This document shows, piece by piece, positions 52,651 to 64,000 of a DNA stretch of 64,000 bases. This DNA is from Actinoplanes regularis (GTDB lineage Bacteria; Actinomycetota; Actinomycetes; Mycobacteriales; Micromonosporaceae). The stretch covers positions 620,001-684,000 of the forward strand of contig NZ_FZNR01000002.1 of NCBI RefSeq assembly GCF_900188005.1, in the 5' to 3' direction. The notes beneath the pieces were generated by a model, which was not told the DNA's origin, made no database searches, and saw nothing but the letters and a program-made list of their open reading frames with translations. The position numbers and the translations under genes are program-made. The number at the start of each line of letters is the position of its first letter. Within the stretch, counting starts at the first letter, position 1.

Positions 52651-54660
52651 ATGGACACCACAGTCGCCGATACGTTGATCGGCACAACGATTGACGGGCG
52701 TTACCGGATCACCGGTCGCGTCGCCCGTGGTGGCATGGCGACCGTGTACCGGGCCACCGACGAGCGGCTCGGGCGCCCCGTCGCGTTGAAAATCATTCAC
52801 CCGTCCCAGGCCACGAACGTGCACTTCGTCGACCGGTTCACCGACGAGGCGAAGACGATCGCCCGGCTCACCCACCCGAACGTCGTGGCCGTCTACGACC
52901 AGGGTCGCCACCAGGGCCTGCCCTACCTGGTGATGGAGTTCGTGCAGGGCCGCACCCTGCGTGACCTGCTGGCCCAGCGGAAGAAGCTGAGCGCGGTCGA
53001 GGCGCTGGCCATCGTGGAGCAGATGCTCTCCGCGATCGCCGCCGCGCACCGGGCCGGCCTGGTGCACCGCGACGTCAAGCCGGAGAACGTGCTGGTCGCC
53101 GAGGCGCCCAGCGGCGGCGTGGCGGACCTGGTCGACGCCGTGGTCAAGGTCGCCGACTTCGGTCTGGCGCGGGCCATCGAGGCGAGCACCGTCGACGAGT
53201 CCGGCCAGCTGATGGCCACCGTGGCGTACGTCGCTCCGGAGCTGGTGCAGGCCGGCCAGGCGGACGCGCGCACCGACGTCTACTCGGCCGGCATCGTCCT
53301 GTTCGAGATGCTCACCGGCCAGGTGCCGTACGACGGCGCCGACCCGGTCGAGGTGGCCTGGCAGCACGTGGACAACGACGTGCCCGCCCCGTCGACGCTG
53401 GTCCCCGGGCTGCCGCGGGCGCTCGACGAGCTGGTCGCCCGGGCCACCCGCCGCAACCCGTCCGACCGGCCGACCGACGCCGGCCGGCTGCTCACCGAGG
53501 TGCAGGCGGTCCGGGACGGGCTGGGCGGCATCAACCTGGAGACCGCGCTGATGCGCCAGGTCCCGGGCCGGCCCGCCGTCGCCGACGCCACCACGATCGT
53601 GCCCACGGTGCCCGCCGCGGACGCGACCGCCATGGTCCCGCCGGTTCCCGGTGGCGGCTACCAGCCGCCCGGCGGCCACCGCCCGAACTGGGCACGGCTG
53701 CCCGAGCAGAGCGGCGCCCGGCCGGCGCCGTACGGACGACCGGCGGCCGGCTCGCGCGGCGAGGGCTTCTTCGCCGACCGGCGCCGGGTCACCCTGTTCT
53801 CGCTGATCGCGGTGATCGCCCTGGTCGTGATCGGCAGCACCTGGTGGGTCGCCTTCGGGCGGTACACCGAGGCTCCGAGTCTGGTGAACCTGCCCAAGGC
53901 GGAGGCCGAGGCGGCCGCGAAGAAGGCCGGCTTCGGCGTCATCTACGGCGAGCCCGGGCAGTACAGCGCCACGGTCGCCCCGGATTCGGTGGTCAGCCAG
54001 AACCCGGCCCCGGGTGAGGAGGTGGTGCGGGGCGACACGCTGACCCTGTTCCTCTCCCTCGGTCCCGAGGTGCACCCGGTGCCCGACGTGAGCGGTCAGG
54101 AGGAGGCCGCGGCGAAGGGCGCGATCGAGGAGGTCGGCCTGAAGTACAAGGAGGGCAAGGCCGCCTACAGCGACACCGTGCCACAGGGCGTGGTGATCTC
54201 CACCAACCCGAAGGCCGGCACCGAGCTGAAGCCGGGCGCGACGGTCACCGTGGTGCTGAGCAAGGGCCGGGCCCCGATCCAGGTGCCGGACCTCGTCGGG
54301 CTGAACATCAACGAGGCCCGCGCCAAGCTGCAGGAGCTGGGCCTGACCGCGCTGGAGCGCACGAAGGAGAGCGACGAGCCGGCCGATCAGGTCCTCGCGC
54401 AGACCCCGAAGGCGGGCACCGGCGTGGAGAAGAACGCCGAGATCACCCTCGACCTGAGCAAGGGCCCGCCGCTGGTCACCATCCCGGATCTGAACAACCA
54501 GCCGTGCCAGCAGGCCGAGGGCACGCTGCGCGGGCTGGGGCTGCAGGTGCAGGTCAACAACCTGAACCCGCTGAACCCGAACTCGGCGGTGCACGGCCAG
54601 AACCCGGGCCCGAACACACAGGTCCAGCCGAACAGCGGAGTTCAGATCACGTGCTTCTAG
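52651..54660 (+). CDS. pknL: PASTA-domain Ser/Thr protein kinase, PknL-like
   Basis: 669 residues. Kinase domain about 17-280: glycine loop VARGGMATVY, Lys in VALKIIHP, HRDVKPENVL catalytic loop, VADFGLARA (DFG), activation segment before VAYVAPELV. A Pro/Ala-rich juxtamembrane region, one helix (about 386-406, LFSLIAVIALVVIGSTWWVA) and four external PASTA repeats (PSLVNLPK..., HPVPDVSG..., IQVPDLVG..., VTIPDLNN...) follow. PASTA domains sense muropeptides or lipid II in relatives. TACACT 8 nt before the ATG may be a -10. The synteny beside the Rv2175c-like gene supports the PknL assignment. Confidence 0.88.
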   Translation: MDTTVADTLIGTTIDGRYRITGRVARGGMATVYRATDERLGRPVALKIIHPSQATNVHFVDRFTDEAKTIARLTHPNVVAVYDQGRHQGLPYLVMEFVQGRTLRDLLAQRKKLSAVEALAIVEQMLSAIAAAHRAGLVHRDVKPENVLVAEAPSGGVADLVDAVVKVADFGLARAIEASTVDESGQLMATVAYVAPELVQAGQADARTDVYSAGIVLFEMLTGQVPYDGADPVEVAWQHVDNDVPAPSTLVPGLPRALDELVARATRRNPSDRPTDAGRLLTEVQAVRDGLGGINLETALMRQVPGRPAVADATTIVPTVPAADATAMVPPVPGGGYQPPGGHRPNWARLPEQSGARPAPYGRPAAGSRGEGFFADRRRVTLFSLIAVIALVVIGSTWWVAFGRYTEAPSLVNLPKAEAEAAAKKAGFGVIYGEPGQYSATVAPDSVVSQNPAPGEEVVRGDTLTLFLSLGPEVHPVPDVSGQEEAAAKGAIEEVGLKYKEGKAAYSDTVPQGVVISTNPKAGTELKPGATVTVVLSKGRAPIQVPDLVGLNINEARAKLQELGLTALERTKESDEPADQVLAQTPKAGTGVEKNAEITLDLSKGPPLVTIPDLNNQPCQQAEGTLRGLGLQVQVNNLNPLNPNSAVHGQNPGPNTQVQPNSGVQITCF

Positions 54661-55514
54661 ACCGCCGGATCGGGTCGCACACGAAGACGTCGGGAGGGCT
54701 GGCCAAGGCCGCCCTCCCCTACGTCGACGCCGCCGGCTCGGAAACCCTGCAGGTGTACGTCTCCAACTCCCGTGGCTGGGCGCTGCCGCCCGGCGACCCG
54801 AAGCAGGACGTCCTGTTCCGGGACGGGATCGGGGAGCGGGAGCTGCCCGCCTACATTCACGCGTCGCTGCTGGTGAACCTCGGTTCGCCGACCGAGCTCA
54901 CGGTGGAGCGCTCGATCGCCGCCCTGGAGCACGCCCTGCGGCGGGGCAAGGCGATCGGCGCGACCGCCGTGGTCTACCACGCCGGCAGCTCGGTCGACGA
55001 GGCCCACGCCGAGAAGGCCATGCACCAGTTGCACGAGCAGTTGCTGCCGTTGCTCGAGACGGCCGCCGCCGAGGGCCTGCCGAAGCTGCTGGTCGAGCCG
55101 AGCGCCGGTGGCGGCCGCAGCCTGGCCTCGAAGGTGCAGGACTTGGCGGCCTACCTGGCCGCCGTCGACGGGCACCCCTGGCTGGGTGTCTGCTTCGACA
55201 CCTGCCACGCCTGGGCCGCCGGGCACGACCTGGCCACCCCGGGCGGAATGACCGAGACGCTGGACGCGCTGGTGACGGCGGCCGGCCCGGGCCGGCTGCA
55301 GCTGATCCACGCGAACGACTCGAAGGACGCCTGCGGCTCGACCCGCGACCGGCACGAGACGATCGGCAAGGGCACGATCGGCGCGGCTCCGTTCGCGGAG
55401 CTGTTCACCCATCCGGCGACCGCCGGCGTGCCGATCATCGTGGAGACCCCGAGCGTCGAGCACGAGGGGCACGCGGCCGACATCGCGCTGCTCAAGGGCC
55501 TGCGCGACGCCTGA
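54651..55514 (+). CDS. nfo: Endonuclease IV (AP endonuclease)
   Basis: 287 residues from a GTG at 54651 that overlaps the pknL 3' end, read MLLDRRIGSHTKTSGGLAKA. Metal-site motifs of the Nfo TIM barrel are seen: AYIHASLLVNLGS, VVYHAGSS, LLVEPSAGG, CFDTCHAWAAGHD, LIHANDSKDACGS, GTIG and IIVETPS. It cleaves abasic sites in base excision repair. No separate promoter is evident, so it is likely cotranscribed with pknL. Confidence 0.9.
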   Translation: MLLDRRIGSHTKTSGGLAKAALPYVDAAGSETLQVYVSNSRGWALPPGDPKQDVLFRDGIGERELPAYIHASLLVNLGSPTELTVERSIAALEHALRRGKAIGATAVVYHAGSSVDEAHAEKAMHQLHEQLLPLLETAAAEGLPKLLVEPSAGGGRSLASKVQDLAAYLAAVDGHPWLGVCFDTCHAWAAGHDLATPGGMTETLDALVTAAGPGRLQLIHANDSKDACGSTRDRHETIGKGTIGAAPFAELFTHPATAGVPIIVETPSVEHEGHAADIALLKGLRDA

Positions 55515-55540
55515 CCGCGACGCCGCCGACCGCAGCGGGC

Positions 55541-56413
55541 TCAAGCCGTGAGCAGCGTGGCCAGGCGGCTCGCGGGCTCGTCCGGGTCGTCGGCGGCCGG
55601 GGCGCGCAGCAACTCGACCCGGTGCACCAGGCGCGGGACGCCGAGCGGCACCGCGGCCAGCCCGGCCGCGCCGGTGACCAGCCACTCCGGCAGCACGGCG
55701 AGCCCGTGCCCGGCCGCGACCAGCCCGGTCAGCACGGTCACCTCGGCCCCGTCGTAGTGCAGCCCCGCCCGCAGCCCGTCGAGCGGCAGCCGGTGCAGCG
55801 GGGCCACCCCGGGCGCGTCGATCCAGTACGCGTCGGCCAGGTCGGCCAGTTCCACCGAGCCACGCCGGGCGAGCGGGTGCCCGGCCGGCACGGCGACCAC
55901 GGCCGGGCACTCGGTCACCCGCGCCGCCTGCCGGTCACCCGGCTCGGGCAGGCGCAACGGGTCGCTGGGCGCGGTGAAGCCGTCGACCAGGCCGAGGTCG
56001 GTGGCGCCGGTGGTGGTGGCCGCCACGATCCGGTCCAGCTCCGCGACGAGCAGGCGGGTGCGCAGGCGGGCGGACTCGGCGCGGATCCGGGTCAGGGCCG
56101 CGGCGACCGGGGCCGACCAGGCGAGCGGGGTGAGTCCCAGGGTGAGCCGGCCGGGCGGGGCGATGGTGCGGGTGACGTCGGCCCGGGCGGCTTCCAGCCG
56201 TACCAGAATGATCTTGGAATGGCGCCGCAGGCGCTCCCCGGCCGGAGTCAGGGCGACCGGACGCCGGGTCAGCAGCGGCGTGCCGAGGTCGGCTTCCAGG
56301 GCCGCGATCTGCTGGGAGACGGCGGACTGGGTGTAGCTGAGGCGGTCGGCGGCCGCGGAGAACGAACCGGTCTCGGCGACCTCGACGAACGTACGCAGCA
56401 GGTGCGGATCCAC
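55541..56413 (-). CDS. LysR-family regulator
   Basis: 290 residues from a GTG at 56413, read MDPHLLRTFVEVAETGSFSA. The HTH (AADRLSYTQSAVSQQIAALE) and effector domain are intact. It is divergent from a glutamine amidotransferase-like gene, and a perfect 12-bp palindrome (CAACGATCGTTG, 56440-56451) lies between them, suggesting local control. Confidence 0.85.
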   Translation of the reverse strand: MDPHLLRTFVEVAETGSFSAAADRLSYTQSAVSQQIAALEADLGTPLLTRRPVALTPAGERLRRHSKIILVRLEAARADVTRTIAPPGRLTLGLTPLAWSAPVAAALTRIRAESARLRTRLLVAELDRIVAATTTGATDLGLVDGFTAPSDPLRLPEPGDRQAARVTECPAVVAVPAGHPLARRGSVELADLADAYWIDAPGVAPLHRLPLDGLRAGLHYDGAEVTVLTGLVAAGHGLAVLPEWLVTGAAGLAAVPLGVPRLVHRVELLRAPAADDPDEPASRLATLLTA

Positions 56414-56439
56414 ATCAGCAACCCTAATGCCGACTGCAG

Positions 56440-56451
56440 CAACGATCGTTG
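56440..56451. promoter_or_regulatory. Palindrome between LysR and amidotransferase genes
   Basis: CAACGATCGTTG is a perfect 12-bp palindrome in the 72-bp divergent region and a candidate regulator site. Confidence 0.45.
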
Positions 56452-56485
56452 GACGTGATCTCGGCGCGGAGACGACGATGGGCAC

Positions 56486-57192
56486 ATGATTTCGATCGCT
56501 CTGGTCGGCGACCGGTCGCCGACGGTTCGCGCGCACACCCGCATTCCCCTGGTCCTCGACGCACTGCGGGAGAGCGAGGGGCTGGATCTCGACGTGTACT
56601 GGGTGCCGACTCCGGCAGCGGAGGATCCGGAGGCGCTGCGCGGGTTCGACGGGATCTGGCTGGTGCCGGGGAGTCCGTACCGAAGTGAGGCCGGCGGTGT
56701 CGCCGCGGCCCGGGCCGCGCGGGTCGAGGGCATCCCGTTCCTGGGTACGTGCGGCGGTTTCCAGCACGCCATGCTGGAGTTCGCCCGGGACGTCTGCGGC
56801 CTGACCACCGCGCTGCACACGGAGAACGGTTCGCCGGACGACTCCACCGGGGCGGAGTTGATCGTGCCGCTCGCCTGCTCACTGGCCGGGCACGAGGCGG
56901 CGGTCGAGCTGACCCCGGGCTCCCTGGCGGAACGGCTGCTCGGCACGGCCCGGACGGTCGAGCGCTATCACTGCTCCTACGGCCTCTCCCCCGCGTACCT
57001 GGACCTGCTGACCTCCTGCGGCCTGCGCTTCACCGGCCACGACGAGTCCGGCGAGGTCCGGGTCGCCGAACTCCCCGGCCATCCGTTCTACCTGGCCACG
57101 CTCTTCCAGCCAGAGCTGGCGAGCGAAGCCCCGCATCCGCTGATCCGGGGCTTCGCGCAGGCCGTCGTGCGAAACTCGGCCGCCCTGCGGCG

Positions 57193-57196
<4 letters not shown>
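56486..57196 (+). CDS. Class I glutamine amidotransferase (CTP-synthase C-terminal-like)
   Basis: 236 residues. The amidotransferase nucleophile is in [20 protein letters not shown] and the His/Glu pair in [13 protein letters not shown], as in the standalone proteins related to the CTP synthase glutaminase domain. No synthetase partner is adjacent, so its ammonia acceptor or other activity is unknown. The 3' end overlaps the threonine aldolase gene by 4 nt convergently. Confidence 0.82.
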
Positions 57197-59608
<2,412 letters not shown>

Positions 59609-59610
59609 CG

Positions 59611-59645
59611 AAAACGGGGGCACCGGGATCAGACCCGGTGCCCCC
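59611..59645 (-). terminator. Intrinsic terminator of the chitinase gene
   Basis: A perfect 12-bp stem (GGGGGCACCGGG with CCCGGTGCCCCC), six-base loop, then GTTTTCG on the minus strand, 18 nt after the chitinase stop. Confidence 0.85.
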
Positions 59646-59662
59646 TGTTCCCACTCCTGAGA

Positions 59663-61138
<1,476 letters not shown>

Positions 61139-61159
61139 TACGGTCTCCTCAAATATTTA

Positions 61160-61218
61160 GGAAACTTTCCAGAGAGAGGGATGAAGAGACGGTAACGACA
61201 TCGATTAACACGAGTCAA
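61160..61218 (-). promoter_or_regulatory. Chitinase promoter and GGAAAGTTTCC dyad
   Basis: On the minus strand TTGACT (61213-61218) and TACCGT (61189-61194) are 18 nt apart. GGAAAGTTTCC (61160-61170) lies about 18 nt after the -10, where a bound repressor would block elongation. The regulator is unknown. Confidence 0.55.
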
Positions 61219-61296
61219 GCCAGATGACGACCTTTAAGGTCTCTTTAACGGAGACTGCGGGGCGAACACGGCGTGCATTCGTACGGCTACACCGCG

Positions 61297-61302
61297 TAGG
61301 CT
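61297..61302 (+). promoter_or_regulatory. Leaderless -10 of the glutathione peroxidase gene
   Basis: TAGGCT lies 6 nt before the ATG at 61309; no ribosome site is present. Confidence 0.55.
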
Positions 61303-61308
61303 TCGGTC

Positions 61309-61779
61309 ATGACCATCTTCGACGTCAGCATTGACGCCCTTACCGGCGGCGCGACCGATTTGGACCGCTACCGCGGATCGGTCCTGCTCGTGGTCAATGT
61401 GGCCTCGCGCTGCGGCCTGACCCCGCAGTACGACAAGTTGCAACCCCTCTACGACACCTACCGCGACCGCGGCCTGGTGGTGCTCGGCGCCCCCTGCGAC
61501 CAGTTCGCCGGCCAGGAGCCGGGCACCTCCGCGGAGATCGACGAATTCTGCCGGGTCAACTACGGCGTCACCTTCCCGATGACCGAGAAGATCGAGGTGA
61601 ACGGCCCCGGCCGGCACCCGCTCTTCCGGGAACTGATCGGCGACGGGCCGGACATCCAGTGGAATTTCGAGAAGTTCGTGGTCGCCCCCGACGGCACGGT
61701 CGCCGCCCGATTCGGCCCACGGGTCGAGCCGGACGACCCCGAGCTGGTCGCGACCATCGATAAGCTGCTGCCCCACTGA
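61309..61779 (+). CDS. Glutathione-peroxidase-family thiol peroxidase
   Basis: 156 residues with the peroxidatic Cys in VASRCGLTPQY, the Gln of the catalytic set in DQFAGQEPGT, and the Trp in IQWNFEKFVV. It uses Cys, not selenocysteine, so thioredoxin or mycothiol is the likely reductant in an actinobacterium. A second Cys in GAPCDQFAG is in the conserved family position. Probably leaderless. Confidence 0.9.
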   Translation: MTIFDVSIDALTGGATDLDRYRGSVLLVVNVASRCGLTPQYDKLQPLYDTYRDRGLVVLGAPCDQFAGQEPGTSAEIDEFCRVNYGVTFPMTEKIEVNGPGRHPLFRELIGDGPDIQWNFEKFVVAPDGTVAARFGPRVEPDDPELVATIDKLLPH

Positions 61780-61784
61780 GCCGC

Positions 61785-61938
61785 CGATGAGCGAGCTTGC
61801 GAGTGAATCCATGGGCACAGTTCTCAGCTCATCGTGGCGCCGAAGCGCAGCGGAGGTGACGCGATGAGCGAGCTTGCGAGTGAATCCATGGGCACAGTTC
61901 TCAGCTCATCGTGGCGCCGAAGCGCAGCGGAGGTGACG
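61785..61938 (+). repeat. 77-bp tandem duplication encoding coupled mini-ORFs
   Basis: Two identical 77-bp units at 61785-61861 and 61862-61938, and the next gene begins with the same CG-RTGAGC junction. Each unit contains an ATG, 26 codons beginning MSELASESMG, and GGAGGTG near its end. The stop of the first frame overlaps the ATG of the second, and the stop of the second overlaps the GTG of the DUF429 gene. Confidence 0.85.
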
Positions 61939-61940
61939 CG

Positions 61941-62618
61941 GTGAGCATCCACGTGATCGGGGTCGACGCGTACGCGCTCGGCTGGGTGGGGGTGGAGCTC
62001 CGCGACGGCGCCTTCGGGCGCGCGGTGCTCGCCTCCACGCTCTACGAGATCGTCGCGGGCAGCTCCGGCGCCGCGGTGATCGGCGTCGACATCCCCCTCG
62101 GCATGTTGCCGGACCGCTGGCGTGCCGCCGACACGCTCGCCGCGGACCAGCTCGGCCCGCGCCGCGGCAGCGTGTTCCGGGTACCGCCGCGCGCGGTCTG
62201 GCTGGAGCCGGACTTCGGTGCCGCCAACCGGCTCTGCCGCGAGCTCACCGGCGCCGGGCTCAGCCGCCAGTCCTGGGCGCTGCGCCCGAAGCTGCTCGAG
62301 GCGAACGCGATCTGGGAACGCCATCCCAGGCTGCTCTTCGAGGCTCATCCGGAGATGTCCTTCCGGACCATGGCCGGCGAACCACTCCCTTTCGCCAAGA
62401 AGACCTGGAGCGGTCAGTCCCGCCGGCGCGAGCTGCTGGCCCGCAACGGCATCGTCCTGCCTGACCAGCTCGGCCCGGCGGGTCAGGCTCCACCCGACGA
62501 CGTCCTGGACGCCGCCGCGGTCGCCTGGACCGCCCACCGCGTCGCCACGAACACCGCGCTGTCCTTCCCCAGTCCCCCGGAGGAGAACAACGGCTCCAAG
62601 ATCGCAATCTGGTACTGA
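61941..62618 (+). CDS. DUF429 (RNase H-like fold) protein
   Basis: 225 residues from a GTG at 61941 with GGAGGTG 5-9 nt upstream, read MSIHVIGVDAYALGWVGVEL. The DUF429 hallmarks are an N-terminal VIGVDAYALGWV strand, AAVIGVDIPLGML, FEAHPEMSF and the C-terminal DDVLDAAAVAWTAHRV; the acidic residues suit an RNase H-like metal site. The family is predicted to be a nuclease, but activity is unproven. The preceding 77-bp repeats supply its ribosome site. Confidence 0.85.
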   Translation: MSIHVIGVDAYALGWVGVELRDGAFGRAVLASTLYEIVAGSSGAAVIGVDIPLGMLPDRWRAADTLAADQLGPRRGSVFRVPPRAVWLEPDFGAANRLCRELTGAGLSRQSWALRPKLLEANAIWERHPRLLFEAHPEMSFRTMAGEPLPFAKKTWSGQSRRRELLARNGIVLPDQLGPAGQAPPDDVLDAAAVAWTAHRVATNTALSFPSPPEENNGSKIAIWY

Positions 62619-62629
62619 TCCCCGACCGG

Positions 62630-62675
62630 CGCGGGATGGTGCTTTTCTGCCATTCCGCGCTTGGCGTCTGGTTTA
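62630..62675. repeat. Hairpin between DUF429 and SCO2524-like genes
   Basis: GCGCGGGATGG pairs with CCATTCCGCGC (one mismatch) across TGCTTTTCTG, 12 nt after the DUF429 stop, and may end its transcript. GTTTATAAAC, a 10-bp palindrome, follows. Confidence 0.5.
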
Positions 62676-62730
62676 TAAACTGACGGCGCACCGGCACTGA
62701 CGGCTTTCCGCGAGTGATAGGTGATCGCCG

Positions 62731-64000
62731 ATGAGGGTTCAGCCACGACAACAACTGCTGGAGATCTGGCAGGCGGTCGTCGACTACTCGTTCAAGGACG
62801 GCCAGTGGCACTGGGGTGGCCGCGACGGGCGCAATTCGATCAGCGACGCCGAGCAACTGCTCTGCATCCTCGGCCCGGCGACATCCATCAAGCCGTTCAC
62901 CCTCGACCAGCCCGACCGGGTCGAGGATGACGTGCTGGACGCGATGAAGGCACTCGGTGGCCGGCTCGACATCCCGATCACCCTGCTCAAGGCCGTCGAG
63001 GAGTACCTGACGACCTACACCGATCCGTCCGGCACCCCGATCTTCTCGGCGGGGAATTATTTCCGCTCCAGCGACCCGGACCACGAGAAGATCAGCGACG
63101 AGCAGCTCGCCCAGCCGGTGGTCGACTCGTTCGCCATCTCGCTCTCGCTCTCCCTGGCCACCATCGGCTTCGCCCGCCAGTTCCGGAGCAACCTGAAACG
63201 CCGCAGCGCCCGGGCCGACATCGACCGGCTCGAGGCGATGGCCAGCAAACGGCTCACCGCCGCGATGATCGGCCTGCTCCGCAGTTTCACGGTCGACATC
63301 TTCGACGTCGACTCCCGCGAGGGCCGCGCCCTGTGCCGCACGGTGAACCAGCGTGGGCTCTCCACCCGGCGGATCGTCCCGCTGATCCAGGAGTCACTGC
63401 AGGAGATCCGGGCCAGCCTGCGAGACGTGACCATGGGCTCCGGCGCCGGCCTGGCGGAGGACCTCGACCACCCGGACCGGCTCTTCGAGTGCGGCTGGAG
63501 CTGGGGCGTCGTCCGCGACGCACCGGCCATCACCACCAAGGAGGAGGTCGGCGAGCAGGCGCCGGGCTTCGCCGAGCCGGCGCCGTACATCTACTTCACC
63601 TCGATGGCGCTGGACGCCATCGAGACCCTCGTCTCGGCTCGCACCCGGCAGCTCGGCCTGCTCAACGAGGAACAGCTGCGTTTGGCCCAGGGGCTCCAGC
63701 TGCGCTGGGACCTGACCCAGTCGTACTGGTCGACGGTCTCCGTGGCGAACATCGGCGGTGCCCGGTGGCCGCTGGAGGACATCCCCTGGCAGCGCATCAC
63801 CGAGAACGAGTCGGAGTACTTCAGCCTGCACGTCTCCTCGATCGTGGTGCAGGACCTGGTCCGCAAGCGCGCCCGCGACGCCGACCTCGACCGGGTCGGC
63901 CTGGTGCTGGAGGAGCTCGCGAACCGGTCCCGGATCACCCGGCGCGTCTTCGGCGGCGACAAGGCCTATCAGGTGCACGCACCCGGCTTCCCGATCGAAC
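62731..64000 (+). CDS. SCO2524-like protein, N-terminal 423 residues (runs off window)
   Basis: An open frame from the ATG at 62731 to the window end, starting MRVQPRQQLLEIWQAVVDYS and continuing DGQWHWGGRDGRNSISDAEQ. AGGTGATC lies upstream. It resembles the SCO2524 family of Streptomyces and relatives, which occurs with SCO2521-SCO2525 neighbours of unknown function. A possible membrane segment lies near residue 135 (SFAISLSLSLATIGFARQF). The family name is from memory of the start region, so it is moderately certain. Confidence 0.65.
   Translation, partial: MRVQPRQQLLEIWQAVVDYSFKDGQWHWGGRDGRNSISDAEQLLCILGPATSIKPFTLDQPDRVEDDVLDAMKALGGRLDIPITLLKAVEEYLTTYTDPSGTPIFSAGNYFRSSDPDHEKISDEQLAQPVVDSFAISLSLSLATIGFARQFRSNLKRRSARADIDRLEAMASKRLTAAMIGLLRSFTVDIFDVDSREGRALCRTVNQRGLSTRRIVPLIQESLQEIRASLRDVTMGSGAGLAEDLDHPDRLFECGWSWGVVRDAPAITTKEEVGEQAPGFAEPAPYIYFTSMALDAIETLVSARTRQLGLLNEEQLRLAQGLQLRWDLTQSYWSTVSVANIGGARWPLEDIPWQRITENESEYFSLHVSSIVVQDLVRKRARDADLDRVGLVLEELANRSRITRRVFGGDKAYQVHAPGFPIE

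Noticed and set aside
51934..54594. An 886-codon frame opposite pknL
   Set aside because: The plus strand encodes a full kinase with four PASTA repeats; the opposite frame is a composition artefact.

Overview
The window is about 70% or more G+C, with compact operons, GTG/TTG starts and many genes whose start codon lies 6-7 nt after a TAnnnT -10 element (leaderless transcripts). Gene content fits an actinobacterium: DUF3040, the imuA'/imuB/dnaE2 mutasome with a SAV_6107-type HEPN protein, heterodimeric CrtYc/CrtYd, a pknL/Rv2175c-like pair, class II DAHP synthase and an SCO2524-like protein. The family is most likely Micromonosporaceae and the genus perhaps Actinoplanes. That placement is inferred from gene content and style, not from a database search.

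Layout. 1-900: start of leuS (minus) behind a leucine-rich leader peptide and a terminator. 1174-5971: moxR / DUF58 / transglutaminase operon. 6005-7105: a gene-free, repeat-rich gap. 7106-10147: DUF3040, alkaline-phosphatase-fold and methyltransferase genes, and an SSI-type protease inhibitor. 10250-18456: SOS mutasome operon, read on the minus strand as HEPN protein, imuA', imuB, dnaE2, with a LexA box upstream. 18986-23666: ArsR regulator and MFS pair, a 36-bp tandem array, and an APC permease. 23740-29196: a carotenoid-tailoring operon (SDR, CrtA-like, GNAT, CruF-like, CruG-like, CrtI-like). 29354-36452: VWA protein, methyltransferase, and a LysR gene divergent from sdhCAB. 36597-47951: an accessory stretch of regulators (TetR x2, HTH, MarR), a flavin monooxygenase, two MFS exporters, orphan membrane proteins, an IS remnant and several minisatellites. 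48072-59596: a conserved core block resembling the mycobacterial Rv2172c-Rv2178c region (metF, idsA, Rv2175c-like, pknL, aroG), with crtYc/crtYd, an anchored Pro-rich protein, nfo, a LysR gene, a glutamine amidotransferase and threonine aldolase set among them. 59663-64000: GH18 chitinase, glutathione peroxidase, a duplicated 77-bp element, a DUF429 protein, and the start of an SCO2524-like gene.

The most unusual theme is repeat expansion at two levels. Gaps between genes carry tandem arrays with unit lengths of 58, 38, 30, 36, 56/112, 26, 9, about 19 and 77 bp. Five proteins carry short in-frame repeats placed in loops or tails: the HEPN protein, ImuA', two MFS exporters and one TetR regulator. 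A 50-bp palindromic element occurs at least twice, once inside the imuA' reading frame.

The carotenoid genes form two loci about 20 kb apart. The tailoring operon would hydrate, glycosylate, desaturate and possibly oxidise an acyclic end, while idsA and crtYc/crtYd would supply C20 diphosphate and beta-cyclisation. No phytoene synthase gene is present in the window. Several operator-like palindromes sit exactly over promoters (LysR/sdh, TetR/flavin monooxygenase, MarR/MFS, HTH regulator), so local regulation can largely be read from the sequence.
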